From Streptomyces sp. CG1 (GTDB taxonomy: Bacteria; Actinomycetota; Actinomycetes; Streptomycetales; Streptomycetaceae): a DNA stretch of 64,000 nucleotides. The notes under the pieces were generated by a model that was given only the letters and a program-made list of their open reading frames with translations, searched no databases and was not told the origin of the DNA. Position 1 is the stretch's first letter, and every line of letters begins with the position of its first letter. The position numbers were made by a program, and so were the translations under genes. Below are positions 34,381 through 43,339 of the stretch, in pieces. The stretch is from assembly GCF_041080625.1 (NCBI RefSeq), contig NZ_CP163518.1, positions 9,975,501-10,039,500 on the forward strand, read 5' to 3'.

Positions 34381-35817
34381 CTACTCGAAAACTCGAATAC
34401 AACCTCGAGAATGAGGTGATGTGGCGTCCCGGCCGTGGGACCCGGAGGGGATGCCGGTGAGCTGAGGGTGAGTCGGCGCGGGAGGCCCCGGATCGTCAGA
34501 TGAGCCGTGCCGGGCGGCGTTTGGCTGCCTGGGGCCTGGGGCTTGGCCGTGTGCGTGGCCCTCGGCTCCGGCTCGGTGCTTGTCGTACGCGGCCCGGGAG
34601 ATGCGCCTGGTCCCGTCCGACCTGTCGGGTGGCGCACTGCGGGAAGGGGCGGTCGGGAGGGGAGCGGTCTGCGGGGAGCCGCCGGGCGCAGGAACGGCAG
34701 CCCCGGTGTTGTGGTCGTTCGCGGGCAGAGTGATGGCGGTGGCAGCGGCTGCGAGGAGTCCCGCGGCCGCTGTGACGGCCACTGCCGGGGCCCTGTGGGC
34801 GACTTGCCGAAGCCATGGCCGGGCTGGCGGCGCCTCCGTATGCGGCGGAGCGTGGCCGATGGTGGTCGGCATCGGCTCGGCAGGGGCGGTCGCAGCGACG
34901 GTGGTGGTGCGGCGCCTTCTGGCGATGGCGAAGGCGGCCCCACCCCAGGGGAGCAGAGCCGTGGCCAGTACCGCGCCCGGCCATTTGTTCATGCCGGCCA
35001 GCACCGAGTAGGCGCGGGCGCAGTCGCAGCAGACGGCCACGTGGCGGTCGAGGTCGTCACTGGGGTATGCGCCCCTGCGGCGGGTCGCAGCTTCCAGGAG
35101 GGAAGTGAAACGACGGCAATACCCGTTGTCGGACCGCTCTGCGTAGAGACGCAGATAGGCCTGACGAAAGTCTTCGAGGGCACTTCGTCCGAGGTGGGGC
35201 ACCCTGTCGGGGTGTACGTCCAGAGACCGGCCGACTGCGAGGGCGTCGTTCCGTTCAACGGCGGCGTGCCACAGGATGGCCTGGGCGCGCCGGGGCAGGC
35301 GGTGGTAGGCCCGGGAGACGGCGCCGACGCTCGCGGAGGACCGTTCGGCCGACGGCCGGCTGGGGGAGACGTGCGTCGTACGGTCCAGCCAGGCGAGGAA
35401 GTCGGTCGAGAGTTCCCTCCGGACGCTGGTGCCGGCCCACAGCCTGGCGGTCCACTCGACGAGGAGGAACGGATGGTGAGGCGGTGGCTGATCGGAGCCT
35501 GGCGCGGTACGTATGTCGCGTACGGCGCGCTGGAGCGCCTCCAGCGCCAGGGCCTGTACGGATGCCTCGGCAGCGAAGAGAACGGCGTAGTCGAGCAGGG
35601 CGGGAAGGCGGCGTCTGCGCAGTTCGGCCGCGGCCGCCGCGATCTGCTTCCGACGGGTCCTGGGGTCGCTCGGCCCTCGGTCGGTCGGCTTTGAAGTGGC
35701 GGGCATGCGCAGTTTCGCGATGAGTACCGCATTCGGCAGATCGGCCCAGGGCAGGGCCGCCTCACCACACCCCGGCTCGGGGGTGCCGGACTGGTGACGC
35801 TGGGGCATTCTCGTCAC
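34381..35817 (-). CDS. Sigma-factor-like protein with zinc-finger (ZAS) and membrane segment
   Basis: A 478-residue protein of mixed regulatory type. Residues about 55-105 look like the helical region-2 of sigma factors; residues about 165-225 contain a region-4-like helix-turn-helix (YHRLPRRAQAILWHAAVER, LGRSALEDFRQAYLRLYAE). At 259-266 is the anti-sigma zinc motif H-x3-C-x2-C (HVAVCCDC). Then come hydrophobic segments near 285-300 and 345-365 and a long Pro/Ala-rich tail. This combines sigma-like and anti-sigma-like parts in one chain. GTG 35817 is used, ATG 35808 is the alternative. It is convergent with the kinase. Precise role is unknown. Confidence 0.75.
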   Translation of the reverse strand: MTRMPQRHQSGTPEPGCGEAALPWADLPNAVLIAKLRMPATSKPTDRGPSDPRTRRKQIAAAAAELRRRRLPALLDYAVLFAAEASVQALALEALQRAVRDIRTAPGSDQPPPHHPFLLVEWTARLWAGTSVRRELSTDFLAWLDRTTHVSPSRPSAERSSASVGAVSRAYHRLPRRAQAILWHAAVERNDALAVGRSLDVHPDRVPHLGRSALEDFRQAYLRLYAERSDNGYCRRFTSLLEAATRRRGAYPSDDLDRHVAVCCDCARAYSVLAGMNKWPGAVLATALLPWGGAAFAIARRRRTTTVAATAPAEPMPTTIGHAPPHTEAPPARPWLRQVAHRAPAVAVTAAAGLLAAAATAITLPANDHNTGAAVPAPGGSPQTAPLPTAPSRSAPPDRSDGTRRISRAAYDKHRAGAEGHAHGQAPGPRQPNAARHGSSDDPGPPAPTHPQLTGIPSGSHGRDATSPHSRGCIRVFE

Positions 35818-36216
35818 CGGCCCGTCCGATGTCCCGGAAATGCGCGGCTCCGGGAGCGGTGGACGCGTACTGAAGGGCGCGAGCCGCGTATGTGTGATAG
35901 GTACGGGCGTAGCTTGCGGGATGGGGCAGCAGGAGGCCGCATGGGTCTATCCGTTCTGTCGGCCGGGCGGTCTCGAATGGCCGCCCCATGGATCACCGGC
36001 GGTTCATCGCCGGCCCGAACGCCTCAGCGTGGGAAAGTCCGCCGGACCGGCATGGAATGAAGTCAATGACGCGCGCCGCCGGATCCACAATGGCTCGCCG
36101 ATACGGCTGCGGCCGTCTCTGGGACTCCCTGGCGAAGCGTCTACGGAGGGCCGCACCAATTCCTGCGGACCGCTGACCAATTCCCTACTGGTGCCGACGA
36201 GCGCGGAAGCATGCCA
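35818..36216. other. 399-base intergenic region
   Basis: Several antisense and sense short frames occur but none has a ribosome site, domain or strong codon bias. It probably holds the promoter of the sigma-like gene and the 3' end region of the LuxR gene. Confidence 0.5.
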
Positions 36217-39027
36217 CTACGGCTGATCGATGCCGGCGAACGCTCCAGGGAGGTCTTTTCGCGTGGTGATGCCGAGTTTCCGGAAGGCTCGGGTGAGGTG
36301 GAACTCCACGGTGCGGCGGGTGACGAACAGCTCTGTGGCGATCTGCTGGTTGGTCATTCCCCCGGCGGCCAGGGTGGCGATACGGCATTCTCGGCTGGTG
36401 AGGGCAGACACGCCCGACTGCCGTCTGCGGCGCGGGCGGGCGCCGGTGGCGAGCAGGGCGCGGTGCGCGCGTTCGGACAGGGGCCGGGCATGCGTTGCTT
36501 CGGCCAGGTCCAGGGCCCGTCGGAGCCGGGTGCGGGATGCGTCGATGTGCCCGTGTGCGAAGAGGAGTTCACCCAGGTCGGTGAGAGCGCGGGCCAGGTC
36601 GATGCGAGCCGGTGTCGATTCCAGCAGGGTCACCGCCTCGGTCAGTGCGGTGATGGCGGCCGGCCCTGTACTGAGGAGTCCGAGGGCGCGCAGGCTGGTG
36701 GCGACGGTCCGGGGGCTGCCCCAGGCGCGGGCGAGCCGCAGCTCCTGCTGGGCCAGGTGGGCCGCGGTGGCCCGATGACCGAGGGCGTGGTGGATCAAGG
36801 CGGCTTCGGAGCGCCAGGGGACGAGCGCGGGATTGTCGTAGCCGCCTTCGGTCTGGCGGTGGCCGCACTCCTCCAGGTCGGCCAGGGCGGCCTCGGGCTG
36901 CCCCTGTTCGACCCGCAGCCGGGCCCGGGCGGCCAGCAGCGCCGTCCAGCTCCAGTGCTTGCCGACCGGACCTTCGAACGGGGCCCGGCACAGGCGGGCG
37001 GCTTCGCAGACGTCACCGAGGTCCAGCAAGGCGTGCACGGCCAGGGCCGTTGCGTACGGCCAGTAGCGTGGGTCGGCGGATGCCGGATCGAGGAGTTGTC
37101 CGATGTGGGCGAGGGCCCCTCGGGGGTCTCCGAGCCTGTGGGCCAGCTTCGCGCGGACGGACACCAGCAGCGACGGCGGTTGCTCGTCCAGTCCGGCAAC
37201 GGCCACGTGCTGGTACCAGTGTTCGGCCTCGGCCAGCCGGTCGGCGTTCAGCAGTGCGCTGACCGCGAAGGTGCCCGTGAGCACGGGGTCGGCGGGCGGG
37301 CCGAACTTGGCCAGGGCACGTTCGGCCAGTGTGGCGGCGGTCTCGGAGCACTGGCCGGTGAGGAAGGTCTTCACCGCGAGCGCCGCGAGCAGGAGACGCT
37401 GACCGGGGGTGTCCCCCGGCAGGTCGTCGCCGATGCCGCCCCGGCCGATCCAGTCGTCCGCCAGCCGCGGGGTGTCCTCCAGCAGGAGAAGGATGCCCCG
37501 CGCCCACAGCCGGTACAGCGACTCACGGTCCGCGCCGGGAATCTCGGCCGCCAGCGCGTCCAGCAGAGCGACCGCCTCCTCACTGCGGCCGGTGCGGGTC
37601 AGCGCCTCGGCCAGGTGCGGGACCAGATGCACTCGGCCCGCGGGTTCCAGACGCTCCACGGCCGCGCGCAGATGCTCGACGGCCGCGGCCGGGTTCGTCT
37701 GCACTTCCGCGACGCCCAACTGAGCCAGGATCTCCAGCCGGTCGGCCTGGCCGGGCGGTTCACTCAGCGCCCTGTGCAGGTATGCGCGGCAGTCACGCAA
37801 CTCGTGTCGGTCCAGCGCCTGTTGGGCCGCCGAGCGTAGCACTCGTACGCGCCACGGGTGCCCCTCGGGGTCGGTGGCGAGCAGGAGATCGGCCACTTCC
37901 CTCTCGTCGCCTCCGAGAGCCAGCAGGGCGTCGGCTGCTCGGGCTCGCAGTTCGTTGCGCGCTGTCGTACTGGTCCGGAACTGAAACGCCTCCCGCATCA
38001 GCGGGTGCCGAAGCTGCCACGGTGGACCCGGCTCCGCGAGGCCGGCCTGCTCGAGCACGGTGAGTGCACCGGCCACGGCGGCGGTGTCGAGCCCGGTGAT
38101 CTCACACAACAGCGGCAGGCTGGTGGTGCGTTCGAGAGTGGCCACCACGGTGGCCACGGACGCGACCGATGACGAGTGCCGACGCAGCAGGACCGGCAGA
38201 TGGTGAGCGAGCAGCCGCAGTGCCAGTGCGGTCAGCCGCGGAGACTCGGAGCGCACCGGGGAGATCCCACTGCGGGCAAGGTTCTCGGCGAGTAGCCGTA
38301 CAAGGTACGGATTGCCGCCCGTGACCAGGCTGCACAGGACAGCAACCTCTGTGTCCGGTTCAGCCCCCAACCCGTCGGTGAGGTACTGCGTGACGGCGGC
38401 CGGTGACAGTGGAGCGGGCCGCAGACGCAGACAGGCCGGGTGCGCGGACAGCTCGGCCACCACGGTGTCCACGGGGACGCTCTCTTCGGTGCGCACCGCG
38501 ATGGCGAGCGATATCCGGCTGCCCCTCAACCGGCGGGCCAGATAGGTCAGCCAGTGGAGTGAGCACGGGTCGGTGTAGTGGGCGTCGTCGACCAGCAACA
38601 GCAGTGGGCGGCGCTCAGCCAGCCGCAACGCCAGCAGGTAGAGCCCGTGCAACTGCGCGAAGGGGACGTCCGATGAGTCGGTACAGGCGCAGCCCTGACC
38701 GGCCGACGGCTCGAAGACCGCCAGGGCGGCGTCGGCGGCACCGGCCGGCAGAAGGGGAGATCCTTGGGACTCGGCCGCAATCATGGCCGGTTCAAGGAGC
38801 TGGCGTACGACACCGAACGCGATCCCCCGCTCCAGATCGCAGCCGTGGGCCTGGAGAACCATGAGCCCTCGATCGTGCCCGTGGCGCGCTGCCGCCGCCA
38901 GAAGGACGCTCTTGCCGACCCCGGCCGGGCCCTCGATCAATGCCACCGCACACTCGCCGTCGCACGCCTGCTCGATCAGCGAGCCCAATGCACCGAGCTC
39001 CTCGGAGCGTTCCAGCAGGGTCACCAT
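36217..39027 (-). CDS. LuxR family large ATP-binding regulator (LAL)
   Basis: A 936-residue regulator of the MalT/LAL class. The N-terminal P-loop ATPase has Walker A EGPAGVGKSVLL (about residue 32) and Walker B LLLLVDDAH. A long helical TPR-like middle region (about 350-830) follows. The C-terminal LuxR helix-turn-helix reads LTSRECRIATLAAGGMTNQQ and continues IATELFVTRRTVEFHL. AAGGAG lies 3-6 bases before ATG 39027/GTG 39024. LALs often control secondary metabolism or sugar use; the local target is unclear because the next genes upstream are pseudogenes and a DeoR regulator. Confidence 0.93.
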   Translation of the reverse strand: MVTLLERSEELGALGSLIEQACDGECAVALIEGPAGVGKSVLLAAAARHGHDRGLMVLQAHGCDLERGIAFGVVRQLLEPAMIAAESQGSPLLPAGAADAALAVFEPSAGQGCACTDSSDVPFAQLHGLYLLALRLAERRPLLLLVDDAHYTDPCSLHWLTYLARRLRGSRISLAIAVRTEESVPVDTVVAELSAHPACLRLRPAPLSPAAVTQYLTDGLGAEPDTEVAVLCSLVTGGNPYLVRLLAENLARSGISPVRSESPRLTALALRLLAHHLPVLLRRHSSSVASVATVVATLERTTSLPLLCEITGLDTAAVAGALTVLEQAGLAEPGPPWQLRHPLMREAFQFRTSTTARNELRARAADALLALGGDEREVADLLLATDPEGHPWRVRVLRSAAQQALDRHELRDCRAYLHRALSEPPGQADRLEILAQLGVAEVQTNPAAAVEHLRAAVERLEPAGRVHLVPHLAEALTRTGRSEEAVALLDALAAEIPGADRESLYRLWARGILLLLEDTPRLADDWIGRGGIGDDLPGDTPGQRLLLAALAVKTFLTGQCSETAATLAERALAKFGPPADPVLTGTFAVSALLNADRLAEAEHWYQHVAVAGLDEQPPSLLVSVRAKLAHRLGDPRGALAHIGQLLDPASADPRYWPYATALAVHALLDLGDVCEAARLCRAPFEGPVGKHWSWTALLAARARLRVEQGQPEAALADLEECGHRQTEGGYDNPALVPWRSEAALIHHALGHRATAAHLAQQELRLARAWGSPRTVATSLRALGLLSTGPAAITALTEAVTLLESTPARIDLARALTDLGELLFAHGHIDASRTRLRRALDLAEATHARPLSERAHRALLATGARPRRRRQSGVSALTSRECRIATLAAGGMTNQQIATELFVTRRTVEFHLTRAFRKLGITTRKDLPGAFAGIDQP

Positions 39028-39379
39028 GAACTCCTTGCACCGTCACCTGTCCTGTCCTGTCCCGTCCTGGAAGTCACCCGGCCACTCGGCCGTCCGTGGC
39101 TTGCGCGACGTCCGCGCGCGGAGGCTGCGGGCCGGGGCAGGCGGCCCGGGAGAACTCCGCGACCATCGCGGCCGCGGAGAGCGCTGCGCAGATCGCCGTC
39201 GCCGGATGCCCGTTGGACCGCCGTATGTCGTCAACCGGCGGTGAGCGGCACCGATGTCCACGGAATCTGCCTCCGACGTGACCTGGGATGCGGCACCGCG
39301 GCCGCGGTGGCTGCGGTTTCCGCGCTTCCCACCAGCCGGCGGTGTCACAAAGGCAGGGTGTGTCGTGGGCGCTGTGTGC

Positions 39380-40051
39380 TGTCGGCGGCTCGGGGAGCAG
39401 CAGTGCCAGGACCGTGCCGCTCAAGTGCGGTCCGGCGTATATCCATGGCACGCCCTGGGCGCCGAGCGGTTCGATGAACAGGGTGCCGACGAGCGGCCCC
39501 TGTGCCACGCTCGCCCGGCCCCAGGCTGTAGGCGGACCACCTGGCCCTGGCGCTCAGGGGCCTGGGCCGTCAGGAGCGGAGACAACGGCACGTACTCCGC
39601 CATGCCCGCGCCGAAGGCCCCGGCCGCGACGGCGGCCGGGAGGAAGTTGTGGCCGATCGCCACCAGCAGGCAGTACACGGCCAGGCAGCCGGCGGCGGAG
39701 GGCACACCGCCGAGCCAGGCGACCGTCCGGCGCCGGCTCCGCTGGTCGCCGAGGGCACCGAAGACCACGACGAACGCCAGATCCGTGCCCATCACGAAGA
39801 CCCGGATACCGATACCTGGCCTCCACGCCGTCCGAGATCACGAGCAGGATCAGCCAGAGGTACTCCCAACCCAAGGCGCGGGGACGGCCCGTCCGGTCGA
39901 ACAGCGAGCGCCGCGGCGACGGCAGCGAGCCGTACTCCGCGTGCGGGAGCCGGGTCGGAGCAAGGTTCTGGACCACGGGATACCTCCGTGCAGGTGCGGC
40001 ACCTGGTTCATGCCGCGGCGACGTGCTCTCGATGAAAGCCACCCGGAACAA
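39380..40051 (-). pseudogene. MFS transporter pseudogene
   Basis: The conserved parts lie in three frames: WEYLWLILLVISDGVEA (around 39840), then MGTDLAFVVVFGALGDQRSR and NFLPAAVAAGAFGAGMAEYV (39530-39795), then VAQGPLVGTLFIEPLGAQGV and PWIYAGPHLSGTVLALLLPE (39380-39500). At least two frameshifts and an internal deletion separate them; an intact MFS protein would be over 400 residues. It lies between the LAL and DeoR genes. Confidence 0.75.
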
Positions 40052-40153
40052 TTTCTGTCAACGGATTGCCAAAATCTCTCAGAAAGTGTGTGATATTTAG
40101 ATGGCCTGGAACGCAGCGAGTCGCGCGCATGAGCGTCGAGGAGAGGTCGGAAG

Positions 40154-40951
40154 ATGAGGCCGAGCCGGGGGACAGAGGCCGACGTCGAGCAGCGCCGACT
40201 GAAGCTGCTGCAGCAGGTCATGGCCCAGGGCGCCGTACGGATCGACACTCTGGCCGAGAACCTGCAGGTCAGCACCATGACGGTGCACCGAGACCTGGCC
40301 AACCTGGAATCCCGGCAGCTGCTGCACAAGCGCCGCGGTATGGCCGTCGCCCTGCCGAACGTCACGCTCGAGACCGCCACACGGTTCCGCGAGTACCTCG
40401 ACATCGAGACGAAGGAAGCCTTCGCCGAACGGCTCATCCGAGAGGTCCAGCCGGGGCACACGGTCCTCATGGACTGCGGGAGCACGCTCTTCCCGCTGGC
40501 CCGCAAGCTGACCCGGATCGAGGGTCTGACCGTGGTCACCAACTCGCTCCGCATCGCCGGTCTCGTCGGCGGTGCCGACGCCGCGCCCGGCACGCGAATG
40601 ATCCTGCTGGGCGGCGCCTTCCGCGCCGACTTCGAGGCGTGCGCCGGCACGGACACGCTGCGACACCTGTCCCGGATCCGCGCCGACGTGATGTTCTCCT
40701 CGGCCACCGCCATCCAGGGCGGCCGGCTTTTTCACCCGGACCAGGAGTGGGCGGACCTCAAGGAAGCCCTGCAGAGCGCGGCCGAGCGCCGCGTCCTCCC
40801 CGTCGACCACAGCAAGTTCGGCCGCACGGCCACCCACGGCTACGGCGACGCCACCGGCTACGACCTGATCCTCACCGACGACGCCACCCCTGAGAACGAA
40901 ATCCAGGCAATCGAGGCACTCGGCGTCCCCGTCGAGATTGTCACCGCCTGA
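40154..40951 (+). CDS. DeoR/GlpR family transcriptional regulator
   Basis: A 265-residue DeoR-family regulator that usually represses sugar or nucleoside catabolism. N-terminal winged helix: QGAVRIDTLAENLQVSTMTV and HRDLANLESRQLL. The C-terminal sugar-phosphate-sensing domain has DCGSTLFPLA, TVVTNSL, LGGAFRADFEACAG and VDHSKFGR. ATG 40154 has GAGGAGAGG about 9 bases upstream. An AT-rich promoter (GATATTTA near 40090) precedes it. No obvious sugar operon lies next to it; the pseudogene MFS gene, divergent, may be its lost target. Confidence 0.93.
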   Translation: MRPSRGTEADVEQRRLKLLQQVMAQGAVRIDTLAENLQVSTMTVHRDLANLESRQLLHKRRGMAVALPNVTLETATRFREYLDIETKEAFAERLIREVQPGHTVLMDCGSTLFPLARKLTRIEGLTVVTNSLRIAGLVGGADAAPGTRMILLGGAFRADFEACAGTDTLRHLSRIRADVMFSSATAIQGGRLFHPDQEWADLKEALQSAAERRVLPVDHSKFGRTATHGYGDATGYDLILTDDATPENEIQAIEALGVPVEIVTA

Positions 40952-41116
40952 CAGGTAATCAGCTTCATGAGGGGAACGCGGGTCGTCCCGTGCGACCACC
41001 TCCAACGCCATCCGCCGCCGCTGCCCCGATTTCCGCCCGATGTGTTCCAGCACCAGGAGCCGCTGCCTTGTGGGACGCGCGACCGTGCGGGAAGTAGGCC
41101 CCGGTATTACCGTCAG

Positions 41117-41136
41117 TATTCGCATCATTGCGTATA
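41117..41136. promoter_or_regulatory. Inverted repeat upstream of pstS-like gene
   Basis: Arms TATTCGCA and TGCGTATA (7 of 8 complementary) flank TCAT, about 49 bases before the start. It is unlike the direct-repeat PHO box (GTTCACC) expected for PhoP control, so another regulator may act here. Confidence 0.45.
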
Positions 41137-41184
41137 GTGATCACCGGGCCGGACCTGGCGGTCCATGGAAAGGAGAGCCCAAGA

Positions 41185-42330
41185 GTGATGCTTCAGCCAA
41201 AGGGTGGGATGCGTAGCCCGGTGCTGGGCGCGGCAGTCGTCTCCGGTGCCCTGCTCCTGACGGCTTGTGGCTCGAGCGGCACCTCTCGGCCCGCCGACAC
41301 GTCTTCCATGGCTGCCTCGCCCGCCACCTCCGGTGCGAGTGGTGTGAAATGCGGCAAGCCGGCCACGGTATCGGCGTCCGGCTCGACCGCGCAGCAGTTC
41401 GCGATGAAGGTCTGGATCAAGAGCTACATGCGGGCATGTCCCGGTACCCGGATCAGCTACGAAGGCAATGGCTCCGGCGCCGGACAGACCGATTTCCTCA
41501 AGGGCAGAACCTCCTTCGCGGGCTCCGACTCCGCACTGAGTGCGGCTCAGATCAGCGAGTCCAAGAGTGTCTGCTCCCACGGCGGCCGAGCCGTCCACCT
41601 GCCGATGGTCGGCGGCCCGATCGCCATGGGCTTCAACCTGCCAGGAGTCAGCAAACTGGTCCTGGACGCTCCCACCCTGGCCAAGGTCTTCGACTCGCAG
41701 ATCACGAAGTGGAACGATCCGGCGATCGCCAAGCTCAACCCGGGCACCAAGCTGCCGTCGACGCAGATTCGGCCATCACACCGTTCCGATTCCTCCGGTA
41801 CGACGGACAACTTCACCTCCTACCTGAGCGCCGCCGCACCGAGCGCCTGGCCGTACGGGCACAGCAAGCAGTGGGCGGCCAAGGGCGGCCAATTCGCCAA
41901 GGGCTCCTCGGGCGTCGTCGAACAGGTGAAAGGGACCGTGGGCGCGATCGGCTACGTCGAGCTGACGTATGCGCTCGCTCGCAACGTTCCCACGGCCTCG
42001 ATCGCCACCGGAGCCTCCTCTCCGGTCGACGCCAGTGTCCTCACGGCCTCCAAGGCGATCGCCGCTTCCACGACCGCGGATACCGGTGACGACCTCGTGC
42101 TGAAGCTCGACTACGGGACCAAGACCCCGGGCGCCTACCCGATCGACATGGTCACTTACGAGATCGTCTGCGACAAGGGCAACAAGCCTGCGACGTGGTC
42201 CGCCACCAAGGCGTTCCTGACATACATCGCCGGCACGGGAGGCCAGCAGGACCTGACCTTCGAGGGGTACGCGACGCTACCGGCCACGATCGTGAACAAG
42301 GTTCGCAGCAGGATCGACAACTTGTCCTGA
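41185..42330 (+). CDS. pstS: Phosphate ABC transporter substrate-binding lipoprotein (PstS-like)
   Basis: A 381-residue lipoprotein of the PstS family, which captures phosphate for the PstCAB transporter. The signal has lipobox LLTAC (Cys about 31). The mature protein shows the phosphate-binding motifs SASGSTAQQF, GNGSGAGQTDF and RSDSSGTTDNF and normal length. GTG 41185 has GGAAAGGAG at ideal spacing; ATG 41188 is the alternative. No pstC, pstA or pstB follows, so it is an orphan copy. It could serve another Pst system elsewhere or act as an extracellular phosphate-binding protein. Confidence 0.9.
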   Translation: MMLQPKGGMRSPVLGAAVVSGALLLTACGSSGTSRPADTSSMAASPATSGASGVKCGKPATVSASGSTAQQFAMKVWIKSYMRACPGTRISYEGNGSGAGQTDFLKGRTSFAGSDSALSAAQISESKSVCSHGGRAVHLPMVGGPIAMGFNLPGVSKLVLDAPTLAKVFDSQITKWNDPAIAKLNPGTKLPSTQIRPSHRSDSSGTTDNFTSYLSAAAPSAWPYGHSKQWAAKGGQFAKGSSGVVEQVKGTVGAIGYVELTYALARNVPTASIATGASSPVDASVLTASKAIAASTTADTGDDLVLKLDYGTKTPGAYPIDMVTYEIVCDKGNKPATWSATKAFLTYIAGTGGQQDLTFEGYATLPATIVNKVRSRIDNLS

Positions 42331-42409
42331 AGCGTGTTGCACAAGGTTGCGTTCGGGCAGGTAAGAGCCCGTGGATGTGCCACGCGGGCGCGGACCTTGC
42401 GGCGGCTGA

Positions 42410-43042
42410 GTTCGGATGTGCGCCATGCGTGTGTGTCCGCCCATGCGTGCGAGGGCGGGATGGCGTGTGTCGCAGTCGTCGAAGTCGGTCTCGATGAAGG
42501 TGGCACCGGTGTAGCCGGGTGTGGCGTCCGACAGGGCTGGGCGTATCCGCGACCAGGCGCCGTCTGCCCCGACCACCAGGTCGGCGTCCTCGGTGGTGCC
42601 ATCGTCGAGGGGTAGGCGCCAGGTGCCGTCCCCGAGCGGGGTGGCCCCGGTGACGGTGCAGCCCCATCGGACGGTGCCCTCGACGAGGGAATCCAGGAAC
42701 ATTCCGCGTAGTTGGCCGCGGTCGATCTCCGGGCTGTCGTCGTCGTGGACGGGCCTCGGGAAGGGCAGGGCGGTGGCGGTCACGGGGTCGAGCAAGCGCC
42801 ACTCCTGGCCTTCGGGGCGGGCCAGGGCGCGGAACCGGTCGAGCAGACCCGCCGCGTGCAGGGCGGCTTGACCGGTGCCGGCATGCATGTCAAGGCTGCC
42901 GACCTGGGGGCGGGCGCCGATGGAAGCCTCACAGTCGAAGACGGTGACGGGGCGGCCGTGAAGCTACAGGACACGGGCTAAGGCAAGGCCGCCGAGGCCG
43001 GCGCCGACCACCGCGATGCCGGGGGGCGTGGGCGGAGTTCAT
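42410..43042 (-). pseudogene. FAD-dependent monooxygenase (TetX-like) pseudogene
   Basis: The N-terminal FAD motif GIAVVGAGLGGLALARVL lies in a frame shifted from ATG 43042 (AGGAGGGG upstream), then a TAG (42964-42966) interrupts it, and the body continues HGRPVTVFDCEASIGARPQV and later DADLVVGADGAWSRIR with the second FAD-binding GD motif. The sequence loses similarity after RMAHIRTQPP near 42410, so about a third of the C-terminus is missing. At least three lesions are present; it cannot give a working enzyme. Confidence 0.75.
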
Positions 43043-43339
43043 GGGGCTGTCCCCTCCTAAGGTGGGGCGAGTTGCCGGATGGGTCGGCGCACGACCAAGA
43101 AAGCACAGTCACCCAATAGGCGCATTTGAAATACGGTGTGCCGGTACCGGACCGACCGAGCGCCGTGAGCGCAAGTAAGCCCGGACATGCCGGTCCCGTG
43201 CCGACGCCGCACCCCGGGCATCCTCGGCAGCAGCGAGACTCTCAGCCCCGTCAGCTCGACGAGGTGCACGGAGGGATCGAGAAACGCGTGTGAGAACGCG
43301 CCGACCGGCGGTTGACCGGACCTGATAATTGACGGCGGG

